A DNA stretch of 64,000 nucleotides. It comes from Paenibacillus sp. SZ31. GTDB taxonomy: Bacteria > Bacillota > Bacilli > Paenibacillales > Paenibacillaceae. Positions 25,533-34,927 of this stretch are shown piece after piece. The stretch lies in assembly GCF_012912005.1 (NCBI RefSeq), contig NZ_JABBEA010000014.1:1-64000 (forward strand). The letters run 5' to 3'. The notes under the pieces are model-generated. The model saw nothing but the letters and a program-made list of their open reading frames with translations, was not told where the DNA came from and searched no databases. The position numbers and the translations under genes are program-made. Positions within the stretch are counted from its first letter, which is position 1. Each line of letters starts with the position of its first letter.

Positions 25533-25985
25533 TCATTTCAGTTGCTCTAATGCAGTTTCAATTGGTGTAGTTAACAGAGGATTCTCTTTGGTCTTACTCC
25601 AGTAAACGATAAGAACATTTCCTTTCTCATATAGAAAAGGGAACGTTGTAAAATGGGCACCTTCCATGTTCTTATTGAATTCTATAGTCCCCTTTATGCG
25701 ATCCTTTTCAGAATTGAAAATATAAAAATGTATAAATTCAGGGTTATCCGGTTCTTCTTCCACGGGGACTCCAATGGAGTACACTTCAGGTATAACATCA
25801 TTTAATTTCAGTGGATACCCGGTTATGCCAAAGGATACTAAATTCAAGTTTTGAGATTCAAGCGCTGTTACTACATCATCTAGTGTGAGATTATTTTCTT
25901 CATTTTTTATATCTTCTGAACATCCGCTCAAGGCAAACAAACATATTAAGATAAATAGAAGTGGTTTTATTTTTGAGATAATCAA
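25533..25985 (-). CDS. Small hypothetical lipoprotein
   Basis: A 150-residue lipoprotein: the signal segment IKPLLFILICLFALSGC ends in lipobox LSGC with the cysteine near residue 22. The mature part is acidic with no recognised domain. The start is TTG at 25985 (reverse strand) with AAGGAGAGGG upstream. It is A+T-richer than its neighbours and stands alone on the minus strand, convergent to the carbohydrate locus, which may indicate separate acquisition. Function unknown. Confidence 0.7.
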   Translation of the reverse strand: MIISKIKPLLFILICLFALSGCSEDIKNEENNLTLDDVVTALESQNLNLVSFGITGYPLKLNDVIPEVYSIGVPVEEEPDNPEFIHFYIFNSEKDRIKGTIEFNKNMEGAHFTTFPFLYEKGNVLIVYWSKTKENPLLTTPIETALEQLK

Positions 25986-26245
25986 TATACCCTCTCCTTA
26001 AAAATAATAATGATGCTACCTTGTAATATGAAGTGACACCGTAGTTGAAGAATAAATAAATGGCACATGGCTGATTCGTATACAATGCAATTATGAAAAA
26101 TATTCAGATGGAGCATCAAATCAAGAGCTACATTTATCTTATCATCTTACCATAGTCGAAAGAAGCCAGTTGAGCGTCCTTAACCGACAAGGATGGAAGG
26201 TCATCTTTATTTGCATTTTTTTCATAAACGACATGAAACTACATA

Positions 26246-26276
26246 TTGAGAAGTGGGCCATAAGATGTGGTATACT
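26246..26276 (+). promoter_or_regulatory. Promoter candidate for the TPR gene
   Basis: TTGAGA (26246-26251) and a strong TATACT (26271-26276) are spaced 19 bases apart, a little long. It lies 40 bases before the start at 26317. Confidence 0.45.
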
Positions 26277-26316
26277 GAAGAGTATGAATGAAATGCAAAG
26301 AGGAGGTGCCTTGGAG

Positions 26317-28050
26317 ATGAAGGGCAAGCTAGTGCGGGCTGAGGGACACCTTGCCAATATTATACCGATTCACTTGGATGCTTCTTTCTTTTTTGAAAGA
26401 GCTGTCCGCTCGCTGGACCGTAATCATGTCGACAAGGCATTAAAATATTTTCGCAAAGCTGTTGAATACGAACCGGAAAATCCGGTAAATCATTGTAATA
26501 TGGCGGGTATATTATCGGAGAAGGGCGATTACGAAGCGTCCAATGCCATTTTGGCTAACGTGCTGGAAGTGGTAGATCCGTCGATGACGGAATGTTATTT
26601 TTATATGGCGAACAATTATGCAAATATGGACCGGTTTGAGGAAGCCGAGCAAGCACTTGTTACCTACTTGGAGGAGGACACCCAGGGTCAGTTCATGACA
26701 GAAGCTGAAGAGATGATGGAGCTGCTGTACTATGAGCTGGATCGTCCGGCCAAACTGAATCGAATTAAATCACGTAAAGGTGTAGTGGAGCACGATCAGG
26801 CACGGGAACTGTTGGAAGAAGGGAAATTCGCACAGGCTGCTGAGTTGCTCGAAGGCATGTCATCGGATTATCCTGACTACTTGGCTGCCCGTAACAATCT
26901 GGCACTTGCCTACTATTATATGGGGCTGTTTCCCAAAGCGAAAGAGACCATTGCCGAAGTGCTTGAACAGGAGCCCGGTAATCTGCATGCACTCTGTAAT
27001 CTGGCCATTTTCCATCAAAATGAGAACCGGGCTGATCAAGTGCTGCTTCTGATCAAAAAATTGCGTGTTATCGTGCCATTCCAGCACGAACAAGTCTACA
27101 AGCTGGCTACAACGATGGGAATTCTGGGCCAACACGATACGGCTTATGTTCACTTCCGTCGTTTGCTTAAGGACGAAGAGACAGCAGCAGATCCGGCACT
27201 TGCTCACTATGCGGCAGTGGCGGCTTATAATACAGAGCGTTATGACGCTGCTGAGCGTCTATGGCATTATGTGTCCAAGCTTGATCCGGGTTCCGAAGTA
27301 TCCCGGTACTATCTGTCAGGTCTTGAGGCTGTACGGCAAGGCGAGCAAGAGCCGGAGAAGCTGAGTTATCACTATCATTTGCCGTTTGACGAGCAGTTCA
27401 GACAGTGGGAGAACTATGGTAACGGCATACCTGAAGAAATGAAGAATGATCCACTAATTCGTTCATCGTTCTTCTGGGCTTTGCGACATGGTGATCGGGC
27501 AACCAAGCTGCAGGTTATTCATGCACTTGGGATGATCGGTGATTATGAGGTGCAGCAGGCGCTACAATCCTTTATTGAGGAACCGGGAGAAGAACAGGAT
27601 CTGCTTGAGGCAGCACAAGCTGTGCTGGATGGATTGAAATCGGCTGAACAAGAGGAGCAGAATACACAGGTGGTTCGTCCCTTTTCTCCTGTAGCTTTGA
27701 AGTCCATCGGGAAGGCTCAATCCACATCAGAGCAATCGGAGACTCACTCAACCTCTCATTGGCAGGCTGTTGTTGATCGTGCGCTCCAGATGTCTGAGGC
27801 GAAGGCTGAGTTGCAGCAAGAGATGGAACGGCTCTGGACGGATTATGTATCCCGGGTACATCCCGAGGTTCCGGGAACGAAGCAGATTGAAGGCTGGGCT
27901 GCGGGACTTGAATATTTGGCTGCCAAGAATCACAGTCGACCTGTTACCTATCAAAGCGTAGCTGAGCGGTATGGGATATCGGCATCAACGGTTAGCAAGT
28001 ATGCTAAACAGATCCATCGGGTTTGTAACAGCAACCCACCACTTGTATAG
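26317..28050 (+). CDS. TPR-repeat protein with a C-terminal helix-turn-helix (YvcD-like)
   Basis: A 577-residue cytoplasmic protein. Tetratricopeptide-like repeats cover about residues 20-370 (for example HVDKALKYFRKAVEYEPENP, AKETIAEVLEQEPGN). A HEAT-like stretch follows, and the last 45 residues look like a DNA-binding helix-turn-helix (TYQSVAERYGISASTVSKYAKQI). ATG 26317 has AGGAGG 10 bases upstream; earlier in-frame starts lack it. The position before trxB matches yvcD of Bacillus, whose role is poorly known. The HTH end suggests a regulator that senses partners through TPRs (inference). Confidence 0.75.
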   Translation: MKGKLVRAEGHLANIIPIHLDASFFFERAVRSLDRNHVDKALKYFRKAVEYEPENPVNHCNMAGILSEKGDYEASNAILANVLEVVDPSMTECYFYMANNYANMDRFEEAEQALVTYLEEDTQGQFMTEAEEMMELLYYELDRPAKLNRIKSRKGVVEHDQARELLEEGKFAQAAELLEGMSSDYPDYLAARNNLALAYYYMGLFPKAKETIAEVLEQEPGNLHALCNLAIFHQNENRADQVLLLIKKLRVIVPFQHEQVYKLATTMGILGQHDTAYVHFRRLLKDEETAADPALAHYAAVAAYNTERYDAAERLWHYVSKLDPGSEVSRYYLSGLEAVRQGEQEPEKLSYHYHLPFDEQFRQWENYGNGIPEEMKNDPLIRSSFFWALRHGDRATKLQVIHALGMIGDYEVQQALQSFIEEPGEEQDLLEAAQAVLDGLKSAEQEEQNTQVVRPFSPVALKSIGKAQSTSEQSETHSTSHWQAVVDRALQMSEAKAELQQEMERLWTDYVSRVHPEVPGTKQIEGWAAGLEYLAAKNHSRPVTYQSVAERYGISASTVSKYAKQIHRVCNSNPPLV

Positions 28051-28223
28051 AAAGAAAGTTCGCTTCAACTCGTTTTCAGAAAGACATCATAAGGTGAAGG
28101 ATACAACAACCGGGAAAACGGGTAAACTTAACGAATGGGCCTCGTAAACGCCTGTAGGATATCATCTTGCAAGTTCATCGCTAGTACAACACACTCTCAC
28201 CTTATTAAGGAGGCTGTATCTAT

Positions 28224-29183
28224 ATGTCTAAATACAGAACGATTGTGATCGGAACGGGACCTGCGGGTCTGACAGCAGCGATATATCTGGCTCGTGCTAA
28301 TCTGAACCCACTGGTTATCGAAGGTCTTCAGCCGGGTGGTCAATTGACGACGACAACGGAAGTTGAGAATTTTCCTGGTTTTCCGCAAGGTATCATGGGT
28401 CCGGAACTGATGGACAACATGCGTAAGCAAGCAGAACGTTTTGGAGCGGAATTCAAAAATGGTTGGGTAGAAGAGGTGGATTTCAGCAAACCTCCCTTCA
28501 AGGTCAAAGTTGGAGGAATGGGTGAACTGGAAGCTGAATCGATCATCATCTCCACAGGTGCTTCTGCTCGTTATCTGGGTATTCCGGGCGAGCAGGAGAA
28601 TGTGGGACGTGGTGTAAGTACATGTGCGACATGTGATGGCTTCTTCTTCCGCGGTAAAAAAATTGTGGTCGTGGGCGGTGGTGACTCCGCCATGGAGGAA
28701 GCAAGCTTCTTGACTCGTTTTGCAACGGACGTCACATTGGTTCACCGCCGGGATGAGTTGCGTGCATCCAAGATCATGCAAGATCGGGCTCGCAGCAATG
28801 AGAAGGTAAAGTGGGCACTGAACCGTACTCCTCTTGAGGTCGTACCTGAAGCGCTGGGTGTCAAAGGGCTGAAGGTGCGTAACAACGAGACGGGGCAGGA
28901 AGAGTTACTTGAAGCGGATGGCGTATTCGTTGCCATTGGTCACACACCGAATACCGGATTCCTGGGTAATGCGATCGCACTGGACGAACATGGCTATGTT
29001 GTCGTTAAACCGGGAACAACGGAGACCAATATTCCGGGTGTATTTGCCTGTGGTGATGTTCAGGATACGAAGTATCGTCAAGCCATTACGGCAGCCGGAT
29101 CAGGTTGTATGGCCGCGATGGATTGCGAGAAATTCCTTGAAGGAAGCATTGTGCATGATTGGAGCGAAACGTTGGATAAGTAA
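28224..29183 (+). CDS. trxB: Thioredoxin reductase
   Basis: A 319-residue FAD/NADPH flavoenzyme that reduces thioredoxin. It has the FAD-binding GTGPAGLTAAIYLA near the start, the redox-active pair Cys134/Cys137 in CATCDG, the NADPH motif VVGGGDSAMEEA and a C-terminal FACGDVQD. AAGGAGG precedes ATG 28224. It is followed by a strong terminator and so is probably expressed alone or with the TPR gene. Confidence 0.95.
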   Translation: MSKYRTIVIGTGPAGLTAAIYLARANLNPLVIEGLQPGGQLTTTTEVENFPGFPQGIMGPELMDNMRKQAERFGAEFKNGWVEEVDFSKPPFKVKVGGMGELEAESIIISTGASARYLGIPGEQENVGRGVSTCATCDGFFFRGKKIVVVGGGDSAMEEASFLTRFATDVTLVHRRDELRASKIMQDRARSNEKVKWALNRTPLEVVPEALGVKGLKVRNNETGQEELLEADGVFVAIGHTPNTGFLGNAIALDEHGYVVVKPGTTETNIPGVFACGDVQDTKYRQAITAAGSGCMAAMDCEKFLEGSIVHDWSETLDK

Positions 29184-29246
29184 GCATGACATGCGTGAGG
29201 GTAGTCATATGCTAGGAATAAGAGACAACGGGAAGTCTCATGAAAT

Positions 29247-29275
29247 GAGAGAAGCCGGAAGGCTTCTCTTTTTTT
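29247..29275 (+). terminator. Terminator after trxB
   Basis: GAGAAGCC/GGCTTCTC stem (29249-29256 with 29261-29268, GGAA loop) extended by A:T and followed by seven T. Confidence 0.92.
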
Positions 29276-29336
29276 GAAACTACAGTGGGCATGAGTTCGT
29301 ATACATATGGGGCATATTAGCTGTGAGGTGAAGATT

Positions 29337-30377
29337 TTGGGGGAAATGATAAAAGATTGGTTACAGAATGCAACAGTGAGACGGTTTTTGATTCTGCTCT
29401 TGTTCTGTTTAATTTTGTTCAGTATGGGGAGTATGCTGCACATGATTCTGCTGTTGTTCCTGGTGACGTATGTCATGAACAGGCTACAGCACTTTATTAC
29501 AGGTGGTTTGAATCGGTTATTTAAGATCAATTATAAAGTCGTGGTCATCCTGCTCTATATGATCGTTATCGCAGTGATTGTGCTGGGTATCTCCAGATAT
29601 TCACCACGGATCGTGGATCAGGTTGTGCAGCTGACGAACGAGATTATGAAGTTTCTGGACAGTGCAGACGGTGATAATTTTGCTTCCAAGATTGCGGGTT
29701 ACCTCCAATCCTTCGATATCAAAAACTACACCAATGATGCATTGAAATATATTTTCGCTTTGAGCAAATGGTTGGAGTTTATTCTGCTCGTTATCATTCT
29801 GAGTCTGTTCTTCTTGTTGCAGAAGCAGGAGATATCCAAATTCACATCCAAATTCAAAACAAGCAAAATCGGCTGGTTTTATACTGAAGTAGCTTACCTG
29901 GGCGACAAGTTCGTTTCTTCTTTCGGTAAAGTTATTGAGGCGCAATTGCTGATTGCCGTATTCAATACGGTGCTGACGATGCTGGGGCTCTGGATTCTGG
30001 GCTATCCGTATTTGTTCGCGCTGACCATTCTCGTATTTATGTTAAGTTTGGTGCCAGTGGCAGGGGTGATTATCTCTCTGGTGCCGCTCTGTCTGATTGG
30101 GTATCAGATGGGTGGACTGAAACTGAGTATTATCGTGATCATCATGATTATTATCATTCATGCATTGGAAACCTACTTCCTGAATCCAAAGCTGATGGCA
30201 CACAAGACCAAATTGCCGATGTTCTACACCTTTATCGTACTGATTCTGTCGCAACACTTCCTGGGGATCTGGGGACTGATCATTGGTATTCCAATCTTCG
30301 TCTTCCTGCTCGATATTCTGGATGTTAACAAGATGGAGAAGACAGAAGAGCCGGTGCGTGTGGAAACGAAGTTATAA
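29337..30377 (+). CDS. AI-2E family transporter (PerM-like membrane protein)
   Basis: About 346 residues with seven or eight hydrophobic segments, including LILLLFCLILFSM, VVILLYMIVIAVIVLGI and LIIGIPIFVFLLDIL. The family signature region ALTILVFMLSLVPVAGVIISLVP and the motif ETYFLNPKLMA are present. Members are implicated in export of small molecules, including AI-2 and ions; the substrate here is unknown. I prefer TTG 29337 (GAGGTG 6 bases upstream); ATG 29307 has no ribosome binding site, and ATG 29346 is another option. Confidence 0.82.
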   Translation: MGEMIKDWLQNATVRRFLILLLFCLILFSMGSMLHMILLLFLVTYVMNRLQHFITGGLNRLFKINYKVVVILLYMIVIAVIVLGISRYSPRIVDQVVQLTNEIMKFLDSADGDNFASKIAGYLQSFDIKNYTNDALKYIFALSKWLEFILLVIILSLFFLLQKQEISKFTSKFKTSKIGWFYTEVAYLGDKFVSSFGKVIEAQLLIAVFNTVLTMLGLWILGYPYLFALTILVFMLSLVPVAGVIISLVPLCLIGYQMGGLKLSIIVIIMIIIIHALETYFLNPKLMAHKTKLPMFYTFIVLILSQHFLGIWGLIIGIPIFVFLLDILDVNKMEKTEEPVRVETKL

Positions 30378-30440
30378 TGTAAGAGGATTGACCGAGTTGA
30401 ACCAAGTTCAACAACTTCAGATGTTTTTGAAAAAGTAAGG

Positions 30441-30468
30441 GCGCCTTCCATCTGCGGAAGGCGCTTTT
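30441..30468 (+). terminator. Terminator after the AI-2E family gene
   Basis: Perfect 9-bp stem GCGCCTTCC/GGAAGGCGC (30441-30449 with 30456-30464) followed by TTTT. Confidence 0.85.
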
Positions 30469-30745
30469 GTGTTGACTATGCTGTCATTCGATAGCTCTCT
30501 GTATGAGAATGACTGGTGGTGGATTGAGTGAGATGGGTCACCACGATGAGGTGACGATGATCATCTTTTATGAATGGAACGAGTGATGATGCAATATCAT
30601 GAGTGGAGGCTTCCTCTGTTATAGAGGAAGGAATGAAGCGTGCGTTTATAAATGAAGATAATGAGGATGTATACGTATTCAAAAACGGTGTGTGATGTGG
30701 TTCACAACCCCGGCGGAGCAGGAGGTACTAGAGGTCTTCTCGTCT

Positions 30746-30774
30746 TGACCCAGGCGTATCCTTCAATTATAGTT
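30746..30774 (+). promoter_or_regulatory. Promoter of the glcK-rapZ-glmR-whiA operon
   Basis: TTGACC (30746-30751), a 17-base spacer and TATAGT (30769-30774) give a near-consensus sigma-A promoter 49 bases before glcK. The rest of the 350-base gap holds no convincing gene; a 67-codon frame on the minus strand is not supported. Confidence 0.72.
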
Positions 30775-30822
30775 GGTACGTAGGACTTAAACTATTTTAG
30801 ATAGATAAAGGTGGCTTGCAGC

Positions 30823-31773
30823 ATGTCTGAGAAAATCTACGTTGGGGTCGATCTCGGCGGAACAGCAATCAAGGTCGGTATATGCGATGAACAAGGTCAG
30901 CTAATGCATACGTTTGAAGGACCGACAGAAGTGGATAAGGGCGTAGACACGGTCATCGCCAACATCGAGAAGTATGTCCGACATATCGTAGCCGAATCAC
31001 CTTACAGTTGGGAACAACTTGAGGGTGTAGGTGCTGGAGTGGCCGGTTTCACGAATGTACGTGAGGGAATTATCGTTCATGCCCCTAACATCGGATTTCG
31101 GAATGTAGCCATTCGTTCGATTCTGGAAGAACGTCTGGGCAAGCCAATCAAAATAGATAATGATGCCAATGTAGCTGCACTGGGTGAAGTATGGGCAGGT
31201 GCTGGCAAAGGCGTAGACAATTGCGTATGTTATACCCTTGGTACGGGCGTTGGCGGAGGCTTGATCCTGAATGGTAACATCTATCAAGGATTCTCCGGTA
31301 TGGCGGGAGAGCTGGGTCATATCAGTGTTGTCCCTGATCTGGAAGCCATCAAGTGCGGCTGTGGTAAAATGGGATGTGTTGAGACGGTATCGTCTGCAAC
31401 AGGTATTATCCGGATGGCAAAAGATGCAGTAGAACGCGGTGATCATACGTCACTGGCACTCGTTGACAAGATTGCAGCCAAAGAAGTATTTGATGCTGCC
31501 AAGGCAGGCGATGAAGTGGCACAGCGTATTGTAAACCGTGCGGCCTTCTACTTGGGCAAGTCCATGGCTACTGTAGCAGCTGTCATTAACCCGGAGATGT
31601 TCATCATCGGTGGTGGCGTATCCAAAGCGGGCAATTTCCTGTTCGATGAAATACGTACCGTATTTGCTAAGTTGACACCGGAACCGTTGCAAGATGGGGT
31701 TCAGATTCTGGAAGCTACCCTTGGTAATAATGCAGGTATTGTGGGTGCAGCAGGTCTTCTCTTGCGTTCCTAG
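30823..31773 (+). CDS. glcK: ROK-family glucokinase
   Basis: A 316-residue sugar kinase that makes glucose 6-phosphate from internal glucose. The N-terminal phosphate loop is VGVDLGGTAIKVGI, the sugar-binding region GELGHISV, and the ROK zinc motif CGCGKMGC covers residues 178-185. ATG 30823 has AAAGGTGG 8 bases upstream; a GTG at 30811 is inside that site. It opens a cluster with rapZ, glmR and whiA. Confidence 0.92.
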   Translation: MSEKIYVGVDLGGTAIKVGICDEQGQLMHTFEGPTEVDKGVDTVIANIEKYVRHIVAESPYSWEQLEGVGAGVAGFTNVREGIIVHAPNIGFRNVAIRSILEERLGKPIKIDNDANVAALGEVWAGAGKGVDNCVCYTLGTGVGGGLILNGNIYQGFSGMAGELGHISVVPDLEAIKCGCGKMGCVETVSSATGIIRMAKDAVERGDHTSLALVDKIAAKEVFDAAKAGDEVAQRIVNRAAFYLGKSMATVAAVINPEMFIIGGGVSKAGNFLFDEIRTVFAKLTPEPLQDGVQILEATLGNNAGIVGAAGLLLRS

Positions 31774-31824
31774 TAACCTCGTAACAATATATGAAGACAG
31801 CAATATGATAAGGAGGGGACATTT

Positions 31825-32724
31825 ATGCTTGAAGGTGAAGGCTCACCAGGCACAGGCGCCACGCTCATTATCATTACGGGCATGTCCGGAGCAGGTAAAA
31901 CCATTGCAGTACAAAGCCTGGAGGATCTGGGGTTCTTCTGTGTGGATAATCTGCCACCGGTATTGATTCCAAAATTTGCGGAACTGATTGAACAGTCAAA
32001 CGGCAAGATTGGTAAGGTTGCATTGGTTATCGATCTGCGCGGGCGTGAATTCTTTACGGCTCTGTCCGAGTCTTTGAACTATATTAAAGATCATTTTACC
32101 ATTCATTGCGAAATTTTATTCCTGGATGCTACAGATTCTGTACTTGTTCAGCGTTACAAAGAAAGTAGGCGCAGACATCCATTGGCTCCTGAGGGTATGC
32201 CGCTGGACGGCATCAGGCTGGAGCGCAAGATGTTGGAGGAACTCAAAAACTCCGCGACTCAGGTACTGAATACAAGTACAATGAAGCCTGCTCAATTGAA
32301 AGAACGTATCATATCCCGCTTTTCTCATCTGGAAAGCCAAATGCTGTCGGTGAATATTACGTCGTTCGGTTTCAAGTATGGCATTCCGATCGATGCCGAT
32401 CTGGTATTTGATGTACGTTTTTTACCGAATCCGCATTATATTGATCATTTGCGTCCAAATACGGGACAGAATAGTGATGTGTATGAATATGTTATGAAAT
32501 GGCCAGAGACACAGGCGTTTCTGACAAAGCTGCTGGATATGCTGCATTTCCTGATTCCGCAATACCGGAAGGAAGGCAAAAGCCAGGTTATTATTGGAAT
32601 CGGCTGTACCGGAGGCAAGCATCGTTCGGTAGCAATATCGGAATATTTGGGCAAGATGTTGGGAAGCAGCGAGACTGAAGCTGTCACCGTGAGCCATCGC
32701 GACGCTGACCGGGACCGTCATTGA
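31825..32724 (+). CDS. rapZ: RapZ/YvcJ nucleotide-binding protein
   Basis: A 299-residue P-loop protein with Walker A GMSGAGKT at residues 19-26 and the C-terminal IGIGCTGGKHRSVAI of the family. In E. coli RapZ binds small RNAs and controls glmS; YvcJ of Bacillus hydrolyses GTP and its role is less clear. AAGGAGGGG precedes ATG 31825. It is 13 bases from glmR, the conserved yvcJ-yvcK-whiA order. Confidence 0.93.
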   Translation: MLEGEGSPGTGATLIIITGMSGAGKTIAVQSLEDLGFFCVDNLPPVLIPKFAELIEQSNGKIGKVALVIDLRGREFFTALSESLNYIKDHFTIHCEILFLDATDSVLVQRYKESRRRHPLAPEGMPLDGIRLERKMLEELKNSATQVLNTSTMKPAQLKERIISRFSHLESQMLSVNITSFGFKYGIPIDADLVFDVRFLPNPHYIDHLRPNTGQNSDVYEYVMKWPETQAFLTKLLDMLHFLIPQYRKEGKSQVIIGIGCTGGKHRSVAISEYLGKMLGSSETEAVTVSHRDADRDRH

Positions 32725-32737
32725 AGAGGGTGAAGGG

Positions 32738-33724
32738 ATGAAAGAGGCCGGACCACGAAGAGAACGTCCGAGAATAGTTGTAATGGGCGGCGGAACCGGA
32801 TTATCCGTGATGTTGCGCGGTTTGAAAGAGAAGCCGCTGGATATCACGGCCATCGTCACAGTTGCAGATGATGGTGGAAGTTCAGGCATCCTGCGCAATG
32901 AGCTACAAATGCCGCCTCCGGGCGACATTCGCAACGTGCTTACGGCACTGGCTGATGTAGAACCATTGCTTTCAGATATGTTGAAGTACCGTTTCAATAC
33001 AGGCGCGGGGCTTGCAGGCCACAGCTTGGGGAATTTGATTTTGGCTGCAATGACGGATATTTCGGGCGACTTCGTGACCGCGGTGCGGGAACTTAGCCGC
33101 GTGTTTGCCGTTCGAGGTGAGGTATTACCAGCCGCCGGTCAGGCTGTTGTGTTGCATGCTGAGATGGAAGATGGGACAATTATTACAGGTGAGTCCAAGA
33201 TCCCGGAGGCAGGCGGACGCATCAAACGCGTTTTCCTTGAACCGGATCACGTGGAGCCGTTGCCAGAAGCGGTAGAGGCTATTCGACAAGCTGACGCCAT
33301 TCTAATCGGACCAGGCAGCCTCTATACAAGCATCCTCCCCAATCTGCTCGTGCCGAAGCTCGCAGAGGCTGTGGTAGAGGCTGACGCGGTGAAGATGTTT
33401 ATCTGTAATGTGATGACACAGCCGGGAGAAACAGATAACTATACGGTAAGTGACCACCTTAAGGCGGTACACGAACATATAGGTCATCAGCTCTTTGACT
33501 ATGTTATCGTAAATAATGGTGATATTCCGCTGCAAGTACAGAATAAGTATGCGGAAAAAGGAGCAAAACCGGTTGTACTGGACATGAATGTACTCGAAAG
33601 TGCCGGCTATCAGGTGGTTGCAGATACCCTTGTTCTGTTCAAAACCTATCTGCGTCATGATGCCGACAAGTTAAGTCATCACATCTACCAACTGGTACAA
33701 AATTGGATGTTACGGAAGAGGTGA
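32738..33724 (+). CDS. glmR: GlmR/YvcK, carbon-partitioning regulator
   Basis: A 328-residue UDP-sugar-binding protein related to CofD. Conserved parts are VVMGGGTGLSVMLRGLK, VTVADDGGSSGILR and MPPPGDIRNVL near the N-terminus, and GPGSLYTSILPNL later. In Bacillus it is needed for growth on gluconeogenic carbon and stimulates GlmS. It stands between rapZ and whiA. The stop codon region carries the ribosome binding site of whiA (GAGGTGA). Confidence 0.92.
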   Translation: MKEAGPRRERPRIVVMGGGTGLSVMLRGLKEKPLDITAIVTVADDGGSSGILRNELQMPPPGDIRNVLTALADVEPLLSDMLKYRFNTGAGLAGHSLGNLILAAMTDISGDFVTAVRELSRVFAVRGEVLPAAGQAVVLHAEMEDGTIITGESKIPEAGGRIKRVFLEPDHVEPLPEAVEAIRQADAILIGPGSLYTSILPNLLVPKLAEAVVEADAVKMFICNVMTQPGETDNYTVSDHLKAVHEHIGHQLFDYVIVNNGDIPLQVQNKYAEKGAKPVVLDMNVLESAGYQVVADTLVLFKTYLRHDADKLSHHIYQLVQNWMLRKR

Positions 33725-33730
33725 AGTCCC

Positions 33731-34669
33731 ATGTCGTTTGCAGCACAGACCAAAAAAGAATTAACCATGATCGAGAGCGAACCGTGCTGCGAAAAGGCGG
33801 AACTTTCAGCCCTCATCCGTATGCTTGGTGCAGTGCAGTTATCGAATAAAAAAGTGATCTTGGATATTTCGACGGAGAATGCCGCGATTGCAAGACGGGC
33901 ATACTCTCTGCTTAAAAAGCATTTTCAAGTGCATACGGAATTACTGGTCCGCAAAAAAATGCGGCTGAAAAAGAACAATGTATATATTGTTCGTATTCCA
34001 ACCATGGTACAGGAGATTCTCAATAGTCTTCATATTGTATCTGAGGGCTTTCTGTTTACGCCAGGGATCAGTACGGAGCTGTTTCAGCAAAACTGTTGTA
34101 AACGGGCCTATCTTCGCGGTGCATTTCTCGCAGGTGGATCGGTTAATAATCCGGAAGGTTCCTCGTACCATCTGGAGATTGCATCCATGTATGAGGAGCA
34201 CTGTCAGGCACTGGTCGATCTGGCGAATGAATTTCATCTGAATGCCCGGTGTATAGAACGGAAAAAAGGATTCATCCTATATATCAAGGAAGGCGAGAAA
34301 ATCATTGAGCTGCTTAGCATCATTGGTGCTCATCAGGCCTTGTTCAAGTTTGAAGACGTACGGATTATGCGCGACATGCGTAACTCCGTTAACCGGATTG
34401 TCAATTGTGAGACCGCCAACCTGAATAAGACCATCGGAGCGGCGGTAAGGCAAATTGATAATATCCGTTTGTTGCAAAAGGAAGTTGGTCTGGAATCGCT
34501 ACCTGAGAAGCTTCGCGAAGTAGCGGAAGTTCGGCTCGCTCATCCGGATATCAACTTGAAGGAAGTGGGCGAACTTCTTAAAGGTTCAGTCAGCAAGTCG
34601 GGAGTGAACCATCGGCTTCGCAAAATTGATGAGCTGGCTGAGAAAGTACGCACAGAACGTTATGGTTAA
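33731..34669 (+). CDS. whiA: WhiA DNA-binding protein
   Basis: A 312-residue protein with an N-terminal degenerate homing-endonuclease (LAGLIDADG-like) domain, visible in CCKRAYLRGAFLAGGSVN, and a C-terminal helix-turn-helix (LKEVGELLKGSVSKSGVNHR). It is linked to cell division and sporulation genes in Actinobacteria and to growth and division in Bacillus. It begins 6 bases after glmR and is probably translated with it. Confidence 0.94.
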   Translation: MSFAAQTKKELTMIESEPCCEKAELSALIRMLGAVQLSNKKVILDISTENAAIARRAYSLLKKHFQVHTELLVRKKMRLKKNNVYIVRIPTMVQEILNSLHIVSEGFLFTPGISTELFQQNCCKRAYLRGAFLAGGSVNNPEGSSYHLEIASMYEEHCQALVDLANEFHLNARCIERKKGFILYIKEGEKIIELLSIIGAHQALFKFEDVRIMRDMRNSVNRIVNCETANLNKTIGAAVRQIDNIRLLQKEVGLESLPEKLREVAEVRLAHPDINLKEVGELLKGSVSKSGVNHRLRKIDELAEKVRTERYG

Positions 34670-34757
34670 GACGTAGTAGGGTAAAGTAACAAAGTCGGCT
34701 GTTTCTGTTGAACAAAAACGTAGCAGACAAGCCGGATGTAAAGGAACCAGAAGAGTC

Positions 34758-34836
34758 ACTCAGGCAGCTTGGTGCCATGTGTAATGGTGATGAAAAGGGG
34801 CATAGTAATGCCCTCAAAAGCACCCTGAGTTTTTTC
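34758..34836 (+). terminator. Branched terminator after whiA
   Basis: ACTCAGG (34758-34764) pairs with CCTGAGT (34824-34830), followed by six T. Inside are two more hairpins, CCAT/ATGG and GGGCAT/ATGCCC, giving a three-way form. It is most likely the terminator of the glcK-whiA operon. Confidence 0.6.
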
Positions 34837-34859
34837 TTCTAGTGTCCGGCACAGGTTAA

Positions 34860-34868
34860 TGTTATAAT
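34860..34868 (+). promoter_or_regulatory. Extended -10 promoter of the HPr gene
   Basis: TGTTATAAT gives a perfect TATAAT (34863-34868) with the TGn extension; the -35 (near 34840) is weak. It lies 59 bases before the HPr gene. Confidence 0.5.
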
Positions 34869-34927
34869 GTTGTATAAATATAATTGTGTATTTAATGTCC
34901 AGATTTCATAATAGGGGGTAAGTTTCC

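Noticed and set aside
30476..30682. 67-codon minus-strand frame before glcK
   Set aside because: No ribosome binding site and no recognisable product.
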